19,899 bases of DNA, taken from NCBI GenBank assembly GCA_900547405.1, contig URGL01000049.1, positions 1-19,899 of the forward strand, in the 5' to 3' direction. The position numbers and the translations under genes are program-made. The DNA is from an uncultured Eubacteriales bacterium (GTDB lineage: Bacteria; Bacillota; Clostridia; Oscillospirales; Oscillospiraceae). Positions within the stretch are counted from its first letter, which is position 1. Each line of letters starts with the position of its first letter. The notes beneath the pieces were generated by a model. That model did no database searches. It was not told the DNA's origin and saw only the letters and a program-made list of their open reading frames with translations. This document shows, one piece after another, positions 14,239 through 19,899 of the stretch.

Positions 14239-15240
14239 TTAGCCCTTGAGAGCCTCTTCCACAGCAACAGCCACGGAAACGGTAGCGCCGACCATGGGGT
14301 TGTTGCCCATGCCCAGGAAGCCCATCATTTCCACGTGAGCGGGAACGGAGGAGGAGCCAGCGAACTGAGCGTCAGAGTGCATACGGCCCATGGTATCGGT
14401 CATGCCGTAGGAAGCGGGACCGGCAGCCATGTTGTCGGGATGCAGAGTCCGGCCCGTGCCGCCGCCGGAGGCTACGGAGAAGTACTTCTTGCCCTGCTCG
14501 ACGCACTCCTTCTTGTAGGTGCCTGCCACGGGATGCTGGAACCGGGTGGGGTTGGTGGAGTTGCCGGTGATGGACACGTCCACGCCCTCGTGATGCATGA
14601 TGGCCACGCCCTCGCGGACATCGTCAGCGCCGAAGCAGCGGACAGCGGCCCGCTCGCCGTCGGAGTACTTGTACTCCTTGACGATCTTCAGCTCGCCGGT
14701 GTAGTAGTCGAACTGGGTCTGGACATAGGTGAAGCCGTTGATCCGGGAGATGATCTGGGCAGCGTCCTTACCCAGGCCGTTCAGGATGACCCGCAGGGGC
14801 TCCTTCCGGGCCTTGTTGGCGCTGCGGGCAATGCCGATAGCACCCTCAGCGGCAGCGAAGGACTCGTGACCGGCCAGGAACGCGAAGCACTTGGTCTCGT
14901 CCCGCAGCAGCATAGCGCCCAGGTTGCCATGGCCCAGGCCCACCTTCCGGTCCTCGGCCACGGAGCCGTCGATGCAGAAGGCCTGCAGGCCGATGCCGAT
15001 GGCCTCAGCAGCCTCAGCGGCGGTCTTAACGCCCTTCTTCAGCGCAATGGCAGCGCCCACGGTGTAGGCCCAGCAAGCGTTCTCGAAGCAGATGGGCTGA
15101 ATGCTCTTGACGATCTCGTAGGGATCGAAGCCCTTAGCCTGGCAGATCTCGCGGCACTCTTCCACAGAGGAAATGCCATACTGGGCCAGGACGCCGTTGA
15201 TCTTGTCGATTCTTCTCTCGTAACTTTCAAACAAAGCCAT
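14239..15240 (-). CDS. GGGtGRT family protein
   Basis: 333 aa. It carries the name-giving motif GGGTGRT (259-265) in the block SVASGGGTGRTLHPDN, followed by a Gly/Met-rich C-terminus (AAGPASYGM, EMMGFLGMGNNPMVGAT). The family (GGGtGRT protein in Pfam, as I recall) is conserved in anaerobes and has no established biochemical role. Several Cys (33, 51, 56, 89, 118, 202, 246) could bind metal or clusters. It starts 15 nt after the stop of the NifU-like gene with a strong AGGAGGA, so the two form an operon, which suggests a job in Fe-S or cofactor metabolism (inference). Terminator at 14153-14206. Confidence 0.9.
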   Translation of the reverse strand: MALFESYERRIDKINGVLAQYGISSVEECREICQAKGFDPYEIVKSIQPICFENACWAYTVGAAIALKKGVKTAAEAAEAIGIGLQAFCIDGSVAEDRKVGLGHGNLGAMLLRDETKCFAFLAGHESFAAAEGAIGIARSANKARKEPLRVILNGLGKDAAQIISRINGFTYVQTQFDYYTGELKIVKEYKYSDGERAAVRCFGADDVREGVAIMHHEGVDVSITGNSTNPTRFQHPVAGTYKKECVEQGKKYFSVASGGGTGRTLHPDNMAAGPASYGMTDTMGRMHSDAQFAGSSSVPAHVEMMGFLGMGNNPMVGATVSVAVAVEEALKG

Positions 15241-15255
15241 TGTTGCGTCCTCCTC

Positions 15256-15948
15256 TTATTCCTGACGGGGGTCGATGTACTTAGGAGCGTTGTCGAAGCG
15301 GCCGTAGTGACCCTTGGCCTTGGCGTAAGCCGCGTTGGCATCGTCGCCCTTCTTCATGAAGTCCATCATCTTGCCCAGGTTTACAAACTCATAGCCAATG
15401 ATCAGGTTGTCCTCGTCCAGAGCGACCCGAGTGACATAGCCCTCGGCCATCTCCAGGTAACGGGGGCCCTTGGACCGGGTGGCAAACATGGTGCCCACCT
15501 GGCTGCGCAGGCCCTTGCCCAGGTCTTCCAGAGAAGCGCCGACTACCAGGCCGCCCTCGGAGAACGCGGACTGGCTGCGGCCATAGGCGATCTGCAGGAA
15601 CAGCTCCCGCATGGCGGTGTTGATGGCGTCGCACACCAGGTCGGTGTTCAGAGCCTCCAGGATGGTCTTGCCGATGAGGATCTCGGCGGCCATAGCGGCG
15701 GAATGGGTCATGCCGGAGCAGCCGATGGTCTCCACCAGAGCCTCCTCAATGACGCCCTCCTTGATGTTCAGGGTCAGCTTGCAGGCGCCCTGCTGAGGAG
15801 CACACCAGCCGATACCGTGGGTGAAGCCGCTGATGTCCTTGATCTCCTTGGCCTGTACCCACTTGCCCTCTTCAGGAATGGGAGCGGGGCCGTGGTAAGC
15901 GCCCTTAGCCACGGAGCACATATTCTGTACTTCTGCACTGTAAATCAT
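15256..15948 (-). CDS. NifU/IscU-like iron-sulfur scaffold protein
   Basis: 230 aa. The central block VETIGCSGMTHSAAMAAEIL with following IGKTILEAL matches the IscU/NifU N-terminal scaffold pattern (GCG..IASSS....KGK). Cys11, Cys49, Cys56, Cys77 and Cys106 are candidates for cluster ligands. It is much longer than IscU (~130 aa), with a C-terminal extension of ~100 residues. I start it at the ATG 15948, which has GAAAGGA 8 nt upstream; the in-frame TTG at 15969 would place that site inside the gene. It is cotranscribed with the GGGtGRT gene from a perfect promoter 158 bp upstream. No cysteine desulfurase is nearby. Confidence 0.82.
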   Translation of the reverse strand: MIYSAEVQNMCSVAKGAYHGPAPIPEEGKWVQAKEIKDISGFTHGIGWCAPQQGACKLTLNIKEGVIEEALVETIGCSGMTHSAAMAAEILIGKTILEALNTDLVCDAINTAMRELFLQIAYGRSQSAFSEGGLVVGASLEDLGKGLRSQVGTMFATRSKGPRYLEMAEGYVTRVALDEDNLIIGYEFVNLGKMMDFMKKGDDANAAYAKAKGHYGRFDNAPKYIDPRQE

Positions 15949-16099
15949 GGCAAATTTCCTTTCTTTCAAAAGACGGTTTGTCTTCTATGATCCGGCGTTC
16001 TTTCTTCGCCCCATGGCCGTAAAAATTACGGTTTCAGTTCCGAAAGCCGCCTGTCCCGGACTCTACCGGACCGATTTTGTGCTGTGCCCGGCAATTTCC
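15949..16099 (-). promoter_or_regulatory. Long 5' leader of the NifU-like operon
   Basis: About 150 nt separate the predicted transcription start from the ATG. The leader holds CCGTAA-TTT-TTACGG (16017-16031) and CCGG repeats that can pair around 16054-16073. No riboswitch class was recognised. Post-transcriptional control is possible but unproven. Confidence 0.35.
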
Positions 16100-16105
16100 G
16101 CATAT

Positions 16106-16134
16106 ATTATATATTCCCCTCCCGGGATTGTCAA
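16106..16134 (-). promoter_or_regulatory. Perfect consensus promoter of the NifU-like/GGGtGRT operon
   Basis: TTGACA (16129-16134), a 17-bp spacer and TATAAT (16106-16111) on the minus strand, all matching sigma-A consensus, implying strong expression. Confidence 0.9.
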
Positions 16135-16176
16135 TTGGAAATCCGGGAAAATCGGTAAAATTATATTGTTTGTCAC

Positions 16177-16286
16177 TGTCATTGCGAGACAGTGCACACA
16201 CTGTCGTGGCAATCCCCCGGTTTTTTAAAGCGCCCAAAACAACAGGGAGATTGCCACACCAGTCTCCGGACTGGTTCGCAATGACA
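16177..16286. mobile_element. 110-bp MITE-like palindromic repeat
   Basis: Terminal inverted repeats TGTCATTGCGA (16177-16187) and TCGCAATGACA (16276-16286) enclose two hairpins, GACAGTG-CACA-CACTGTC (16188-16205) and CCAGTC-TCCG-GACTGG (16259-16274), then a further inverted pair GTGGCAATC (16206-16214) and GATTGCCAC (16249-16257). The nested symmetry and lack of coding capacity fit a miniature transposable or REP-doublet element. Similar ATTGCGA...GTGGCAATC units recur in gut Clostridia genomes (memory, not searched). Confidence 0.75.
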
Positions 16287-16365
16287 TGTATACTTCTGCC
16301 TTTCCCGGCCATACTACCTCCGAAAGGTCCAAAGCCTTTCCAAAACTTTTCAGGAGGTACTTTCT

Positions 16366-16530
16366 ATGAGCTGTCACGCCAACAAGTGCATCGAATGCAC
16401 CGTTTCCGACTGCGCCAACCACTGCTCCGGGGAGAACTACTGCTCTCTGGACCGGATCCTTGTGGGCACTCACGAGTGCGATCCCACCGTGGACCAGTGC
16501 ACGGACTGCATGTCCTTCCGTAAAAAGTAA
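16366..16530 (+). CDS. Small Cys-rich DUF1540-type protein
   Basis: 54 aa with nine Cys and three His, including CIECTVSDCANHC, HECDP and CTDC. This matches the DUF1540 pattern of short Clostridia proteins with paired CxxC/CxxxC motifs, probably binding zinc or another metal; the function is unknown. ATG 16366 is preceded by AGGAGGT at 7 nt, and the gene has its own terminator. It is transcribed alone, between the MITE-like repeat and the htrA promoter. The cytoplasm is the likely location, since no signal peptide is present. Confidence 0.85.
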   Translation: MSCHANKCIECTVSDCANHCSGENYCSLDRILVGTHECDPTVDQCTDCMSFRKK

Positions 16531-16539
16531 GCCCCGGAT

Positions 16540-16583
16540 TTCCGTGAATGCCCGCAAAATCCGGGTATTCACGGAATCTTTTC
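16540..16583 (+). terminator. Terminator of the DUF1540 gene
   Basis: A 15-bp stem (16540-16554 with 16562-16576, one G-U pair) and a 7-nt loop are followed by TCTTTTC, ending just before the htrA -35 box. Confidence 0.85.
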
Positions 16584-16612
16584 TTGACGGGAGACAGCGA
16601 AACGGGTATCAT
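16584..16612 (+). promoter_or_regulatory. Promoter of the HtrA-type protease gene
   Basis: TTGACG (16584-16589), 17-bp spacer, TATCAT (16607-16612): five of six consensus bases in each box. AGGAGGT follows at 16644-16650, 5 nt before the ATG. Confidence 0.85.
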
Positions 16613-16655
16613 AGTAGCAGATTTGAAGGATCAACCCGTCCACAGGAGGTCAACT

Positions 16656-18113
16656 ATGGATACCTTTGACGATACATTTTCTCCCCTGCCGGAGGAAACC
16701 ACCTCGTTGGAAGAGCCCCCGGTCCAGGAGGCAGGGACCGCCCCCGAAGAAGCCATTCCCGAGGAGGCCGTCCCCGAGGATGCCGCTCCCGAGGATGCCG
16801 CTCCCGAAGCGCCCAGGGCCCCTCGCTCTCCCTATGAGGATTCCCCCTACGAAAGCTTTTACAGCACCCACGAGCAGCCACAGCCGCGAAAGCCCAGGCC
16901 CAAGCTGCCTCCCTTCTGCGGCACCGTGGCCCTGGTGGCCGCCGGCTGTCTGCTCACAGGACTCATCACTGCCTCTGCCGCGAGAAAGCAGACGGCGGAG
17001 CAGACCGCCTACCTTTATGACCGGATCGCCAGACTGGAGACCCGGCTCGCTGCCCTCGGAAATACCGGCGGAAACGCCTCCACCCCTCTGCCCGCCGGAG
17101 AGGTGCTGACCCCCGCCCAGGTCTACGCGCAGAACGCAGGCTCCGTGGTGGGCATCTCCTGTGACGCTGCCGCCACGGTCTCCGGCCAGACCCTCCGGCG
17201 CAGCGTCACCGGCTCCGGCTTTATCATCACATCCGACGGCTATATTGTGACCAACTACCATGTGGTGGAAAACGCCGACTCCATCACCGTCAACACCCAA
17301 TCCGGGGAGCAGTACGAGGGCACCCTCATCGGCCGGGACACCTCGGCGGATATGGCTGTGCTGAAAATCGAGGCGGAGGACCTGACTCCGGTGACCCTGG
17401 GCAGCAGCGCCAGCCTCGCCATCGGTGACATGGTAATCGCCATCGGCAATCCCCTGAGCGCCCTGGAGGCCACCCAGACCGTAGGCTATATCAGCGGCAA
17501 AAACCGGGAGGTCACCACCGACAGCAACGTGGTGAATATGCTCCAGACCGACGTAGCCATCAACTCCGGAAACTCCGGCGGCCCTCTCTTCAACACCCGG
17601 GGAGAGGTGGTAGGCATCACCACCGCCAAGTATTCCGGAACCACCTCCTCCGGTGCCTCCATCGAAGGCATCAGCTTCGCCATTCCCATTGACGACCTGA
17701 AAAAGAGCATCGAGGACCTGCAGACCAATGGCTTCATCCGCTCCGCCTACATCGGCATCCGGGGCATGGATGTGGATGCCGTTGTGGTGGACACCTATGG
17801 ACTCCCCAAGGGAGCCTATGTGGAGTCGGTGGAGCCGGGCTTCGCGGCGGAGGCGGCAGGCCTCCAGCCCAAGGACATCATCGTGGGCCTGGGGGACGAA
17901 TCCGTCACCAGTTTCAACTCCCTGGCCCGGGCTCTGCGCGCTTTCCAGGCGGGAGACGAGACCACCATCCGGATCTACCGTTCCGGCTCCTATCTGGAAA
18001 AAAACATCACCCTGTCCGAGCGGCCCCGGGAGGAAACCGCGACTCAGGAGCAGCCCACGGCCTCCGAAGAGCGGTATGAGGATTTCAGCCCCTTCGGCGG
18101 CGGAAACCCTTAA
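16656..18113 (+). CDS. htrA: HtrA/DegP-type membrane-anchored serine protease
   Basis: 485-aa envelope quality-control protease that degrades misfolded exported proteins. In order: an acidic Pro/Glu/Ala-rich cytoplasmic tail (1-86) with PEEA/PEDA repeats; one membrane span (about 88-108); a short coiled linker; a trypsin-like domain with His202 (TNYHVVEN), Asp232 (TSADMAVL) and Ser307 (GNSGGPL); one PDZ domain (about 366-445); and a Gly/Pro-rich C-terminal tail. One TM segment plus one PDZ is the normal Firmicutes layout, with the active site outside the membrane. The N-terminal tail is longer and more repetitive than usual. ATG 16656 is chosen for its AGGAGGT. No CssRS-like regulator is adjacent. 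Confidence 0.95.
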   Translation: MDTFDDTFSPLPEETTSLEEPPVQEAGTAPEEAIPEEAVPEDAAPEDAAPEAPRAPRSPYEDSPYESFYSTHEQPQPRKPRPKLPPFCGTVALVAAGCLLTGLITASAARKQTAEQTAYLYDRIARLETRLAALGNTGGNASTPLPAGEVLTPAQVYAQNAGSVVGISCDAAATVSGQTLRRSVTGSGFIITSDGYIVTNYHVVENADSITVNTQSGEQYEGTLIGRDTSADMAVLKIEAEDLTPVTLGSSASLAIGDMVIAIGNPLSALEATQTVGYISGKNREVTTDSNVVNMLQTDVAINSGNSGGPLFNTRGEVVGITTAKYSGTTSSGASIEGISFAIPIDDLKKSIEDLQTNGFIRSAYIGIRGMDVDAVVVDTYGLPKGAYVESVEPGFAAEAAGLQPKDIIVGLGDESVTSFNSLARALRAFQAGDETTIRIYRSGSYLEKNITLSERPREETATQEQPTASEERYEDFSPFGGGNP

Positions 18114-18138
18114 AAATTATGCGAAAACTATCACAGTT

Positions 18139-18173
18139 CGGTGCGCATAATCCGTGCGCACCGCTCTATTTTG
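18139..18173 (+). terminator. Terminator of htrA
   Basis: CGGTGCGCA (18139-18147) pairs with TGCGCACCG (18155-18163) across a 7-nt loop, followed by CTCTATTTT. The T tract is imperfect. Confidence 0.75.
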
Positions 18174-18210
18174 TCGTAGACTGTCGAAAATTGTCGAACA
18201 TTGTCGAGTC
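18171..18210 (+). promoter_or_regulatory. Four tandem 0A-box-like repeats upstream of spo0A
   Basis: Four decamers in strict 10-bp register: TTGTCGTAGA, CTGTCGAAAA, TTGTCGAACA, TTGTCGAGTC. The core TGTCGAA is the known Spo0A recognition box; two units match it exactly and two differ at one of the last two bases. They end 18 bp before the putative -35 of spo0A, so they fit autoregulation by phosphorylated Spo0A. Confidence 0.8.
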
Positions 18211-18228
18211 GCGGACTTTTTGCCGTAA

Positions 18229-18257
18229 TTGAAAACAAGAATGGCCTATGGTATCGT
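18229..18257 (+). promoter_or_regulatory. Putative spo0A promoter
   Basis: TTGAAA (18229-18234), 17-bp spacer, TATCGT (18252-18257). Moderately good sigma-A match just downstream of the 0A-box array. It leaves a leader of about 130 nt before the start codon. No clear sigma-H promoter was found. Confidence 0.5.
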
Positions 18258-18392
18258 TTAGGCATTCAAACGGCGGGAAGATGACGCGCAACAGCCGGAT
18301 AGTATGGTCTGCCGGGCACACCGGTCCGACCGTACCTGTTCCCTTCCAGACCTGCTTTTCCGCCCCGCCACCTAGGAAGGAGGAAATTCCAT

Positions 18393-19136
18393 TTGGAGAC
18401 CATATCGATTCTGATCGCAGACAGCTCCGAAGAGTTTCGCTCCACGCTCACCAACGCGCTACAGGGAAACTACCGTCTTTTTTCCTGCCGGAGCGGCAAG
18501 GAAGCCCTGGACTTTGCCCTGGAAACGCCGCCGGACATTCTGATCCTGGACCTGATGCTGCCGGAGTTGGACGGCATCAGCCTGCTGCAGCTCCTCTTCG
18601 CCTCCGGGATCCGTCCTTTGGTTCTGGCTACCACCAAGCTGTACAACGACTATGTGGTGGACGCAACAGCAAAGTTGGGCGTAGAGTATCTGATGATCAA
18701 GCCCTGTGACATCCGCGCCGTTGTGGGCCGGGTCAAGGACCTGAGCAACAGCCTCTCCAAGCCGAGCCTCAGCGCCCCGGACCGGCGGACCCATGTGTCC
18801 AATCTACTGGTTTCCCTGGGCGTATCCACCAAGCTCCGGGGCTATTCCTACCTGCGGGAGGCCGTGCTGTACATGGCGGACAATCCCATGGCCTCCGTCA
18901 CCAAGGAGCTCTATCCCGCTGTGGCCCGCCGCTTTGGATGCAGCGGCAGCCAGGTGGAGCGGGCCATCCGCAATGCCATTCAGGGCGCCTGGAGCCAACA
19001 CCCCGGCGGCGCCTGGTTCCAGATCTTCCAATCGGATGCCCAGGGCATCGTGCCCCGGCCCAGCAATTCCAGCTTCATCTCCTGTCTGGCGGACCGGATA
19101 TGCCTGGATCAGTTGGAGATCAAGCTGCCGAAGTAG
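18393..19136 (+). CDS. spo0A: Sporulation response regulator Spo0A
   Basis: 247-aa phosphorelay-controlled master regulator of sporulation. The receiver domain (1-120) shows the phospho-acceptor Asp53 in ILDLMLPELDG, switch Thr80/81 and Lys103 in KPCD. The usual acidic pair near residue 10 is Asp10-Ser11 instead of Asp-Asp. The DNA-binding domain (about 133-245) carries the Spo0A-specific pattern HVSNLLVSLGV, RGYSYLREAV, SVTKELYPAVARRFG, SQVERAIRNAIQGAWS and a late PSNSSFIS. It is about 20 aa shorter than Bacillus Spo0A, mostly in the linker. The TTG start is supported by AAGGAGGA (18377-18384) at 8 nt; no in-frame ATG lies near. 0A-box repeats lie upstream. No sporulation histidine kinase or spoIVB is adjacent. 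Confidence 0.93.
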   Translation: METISILIADSSEEFRSTLTNALQGNYRLFSCRSGKEALDFALETPPDILILDLMLPELDGISLLQLLFASGIRPLVLATTKLYNDYVVDATAKLGVEYLMIKPCDIRAVVGRVKDLSNSLSKPSLSAPDRRTHVSNLLVSLGVSTKLRGYSYLREAVLYMADNPMASVTKELYPAVARRFGCSGSQVERAIRNAIQGAWSQHPGGAWFQIFQSDAQGIVPRPSNSSFISCLADRICLDQLEIKLPK

Positions 19137-19198
19137 CCCTGGCATTGTTCATTTGTGTACATCTTCGAAACGTTTTTGCAAAGAAATAAGAAAAAGCA

Positions 19199-19228
19199 TT
19201 GACATACCCCCTTCCTGTGTTGTATAGT
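19199..19228 (+). promoter_or_regulatory. Promoter of the beta-helix protein gene
   Basis: TTGACA (19199-19204), 18-bp spacer, TATAGT (19223-19228). The short leader contains a possible GTGGC/GCCAC stem ahead of the ribosome binding site AAGGAGC. Confidence 0.8.
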
Positions 19229-19275
19229 AAGTGCCGTGGCCTCCAACCTCGGCCGCCACAGGAAGGAGCTTTTTT

Positions 19276-19850
19276 ATGCTTACTGTACAAGATCTCTACG
19301 ATCTGAGCCACAGCGCCGCAGGCGCTTACCTTTCCGGCTTCACCTATCCCTGGGAAGCCCTCTCCGGCATCAAACAGCTGATCCTCTCTCTGGGCGAACA
19401 TCTGGGGGACGATTACGAAGAAGTAAAGCCCCAGGTTTGGGTACACAAAACCGCCACTGTAGCCCCTACGGCCTTTCTGGGTGCCCCCTGCATCATCGGG
19501 GCCGGTACAGAGGTCCGGCACTGCGCTTTCGTCCGGGGCAGCGCCCTGGTTGGCGAAAACTGCGTGGTGGGCAACTCCGTAGAGCTGAAAAACGTGATCC
19601 TCTTCGACAATGTCCAGGTCCCCCACTATAATTATGTAGGCGACAGCATCCTGGGATATAAGTCCCACATGGGTGCCGGCAGCCTGACCTCCAACGTCAA
19701 GTCCGACAAGACTCTGGTGGTGGTCAAGAGCAAGGACCAGCAGATCCCCACAGGCCTCAAGAAGTTCGGTGCCATGCTGGGCGACTTCGTGGAAGTCGGC
19801 TGCAACAGCGTCCTGAACCCCGGCACCGTCATCGGGCCCCACAGCAATAT
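19276..19850 (+). CDS. Left-handed beta-helix nucleotidyl/acyltransferase-like protein, 3'-truncated
   Basis: 191 codons remain. After a helical N-terminus (1-50) come hexapeptide-repeat turns: VWVHKTATVAPTAFLGAPCI, IGAGTEV, ENCVVGNSVEL, a loop NVQVPHYNYVGDSILGYKSH, then MGAGSLTSNVKSDK and VEVGCNSVLNPGTVIGP. This resembles the C-terminal acetyltransferase half of GlmU and the short proteins annotated as UDP-N-acetylglucosamine pyrophosphorylase-related. No N-terminal uridylyltransferase domain is present, so substrate and reaction are uncertain; sugar-nucleotide acylation is likely. ATG 19276 has GGAAGGAGC upstream. The coding sequence is cut at 19850, where adapter begins; any residues read beyond that are not real. 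Confidence 0.85.
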
Positions 19851-19899
19851 CTGTCTCTTATACACATCTCCGAGCCCACGAGACTCCTGAGCATCTCGT
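19851..19899 (+). other. Illumina Nextera adapter contamination
   Basis: From 19851 the sequence begins CTGTCTCTTATACACATCT, the reverse mosaic end of Tn5 (Nextera), and continues through the read-2 adapter to 19884. Then come an 8-base index (TCCTGAGC, 19885-19892, which I recall as i7 N704) and the start of the P7 sequence (ATCTCGT). It is a library artefact, not genome. Confidence 0.98.

Noticed and set aside
14206..15990. 594-aa plus-strand open frame opposite the GGGtGRT/NifU-like operon
   Set aside because: Antisense shadow; the minus-strand proteins carry family motifs and ribosome binding sites.
15949..16099. Known riboswitch in the NifU-like leader
   Set aside because: Only simple hairpins were found; no conserved core of a riboswitch class could be recognised.
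18171..18210. CRISPR-like or phage-type direct repeat array
   Set aside because: The units are only 10 bp with no spacers, and the core matches the Spo0A box directly upstream of spo0A.
19632..19865. 77-aa minus-strand frame starting MYKRQ
   Set aside because: Its start lies in the Nextera adapter, a known type of artefact.

Overview
The window looks like a metagenome-assembled contig from an anaerobic, endospore-forming Firmicute of the class Clostridia, probably an Oscillospiraceae/Ruminococcaceae-type gut bacterium. The reasons are a recognisable Spo0A with Spo0A-box-like repeats in front of it, a GGGtGRT/NifU-like gene pair, a DUF1540 peptide, a multidomain flavodiiron protein, an NADPH-motif-poor thioredoxin reductase, strong Shine-Dalgarno sites and consensus sigma-A promoters. 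The backbone is GC-rich. Two stretches (1 to about 4300 and about 10700-14200) are clearly AT-richer and look acquired. The last 49 bases are Illumina Nextera adapter, not genome.

Layout. (1) 1-4300, AT-rich island: a two-gene minus-strand operon of unrecognised proteins, a large four-helix membrane protein overlapping a 313-aa soluble protein. It has its own promoter and terminator. Behind it lie degenerate gene remnants, and the island abuts the 3' end of a tRNA-Ala(GGC) gene. (2) 4499-8582, GC-rich plus-strand genes: galK-galT (Leloir galactose use), a double-hairpin repeat, then trxB-like/trxA (thiol redox), closed by a strong terminator. (3) 8607-10587, minus strand: a decapitated RelB/DinJ antitoxin and a 597-aa flavodiiron protein (diiron, flavodoxin, flavin-reductase-like and rubredoxin modules) for O2 or NO reduction. 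(4) 10700-14200, accessory cassette: a recombinase C-terminal remnant, then a minus-strand operon of a membrane-anchored protein, two paralogous secreted beta-type proteins, an NPKTG sortase substrate and a HEPN-like gene broken by an in-frame TGA. A divergent XRE regulator faces the operon across a promoter region with two matching palindromes. (5) 14239-16134: the NifU-like/GGGtGRT pair under a perfect consensus promoter with a leader of about 150 nt. (6) 16177-16286: a 110-bp MITE-like palindromic element. (7) 16366 to the end, plus strand: DUF1540 peptide, HtrA-type membrane protease, Spo0A, and a left-handed beta-helix protein cut off by adapter.

How the genes fit together. The redox genes (TrxR/Trx, flavodiiron protein, NifU-like) fit an obligate anaerobe that handles O2/NO and builds Fe-S clusters. 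HtrA and Spo0A belong to envelope stress and the sporulation switch. The most interesting parts for new biology are the two-gene membrane operon beside the tRNA, the XRE-controlled surface-protein cassette, the GGGtGRT/NifU-like pair, and the helically phased Spo0A-box array. All functional calls come from reading motifs by eye; no database search was run.
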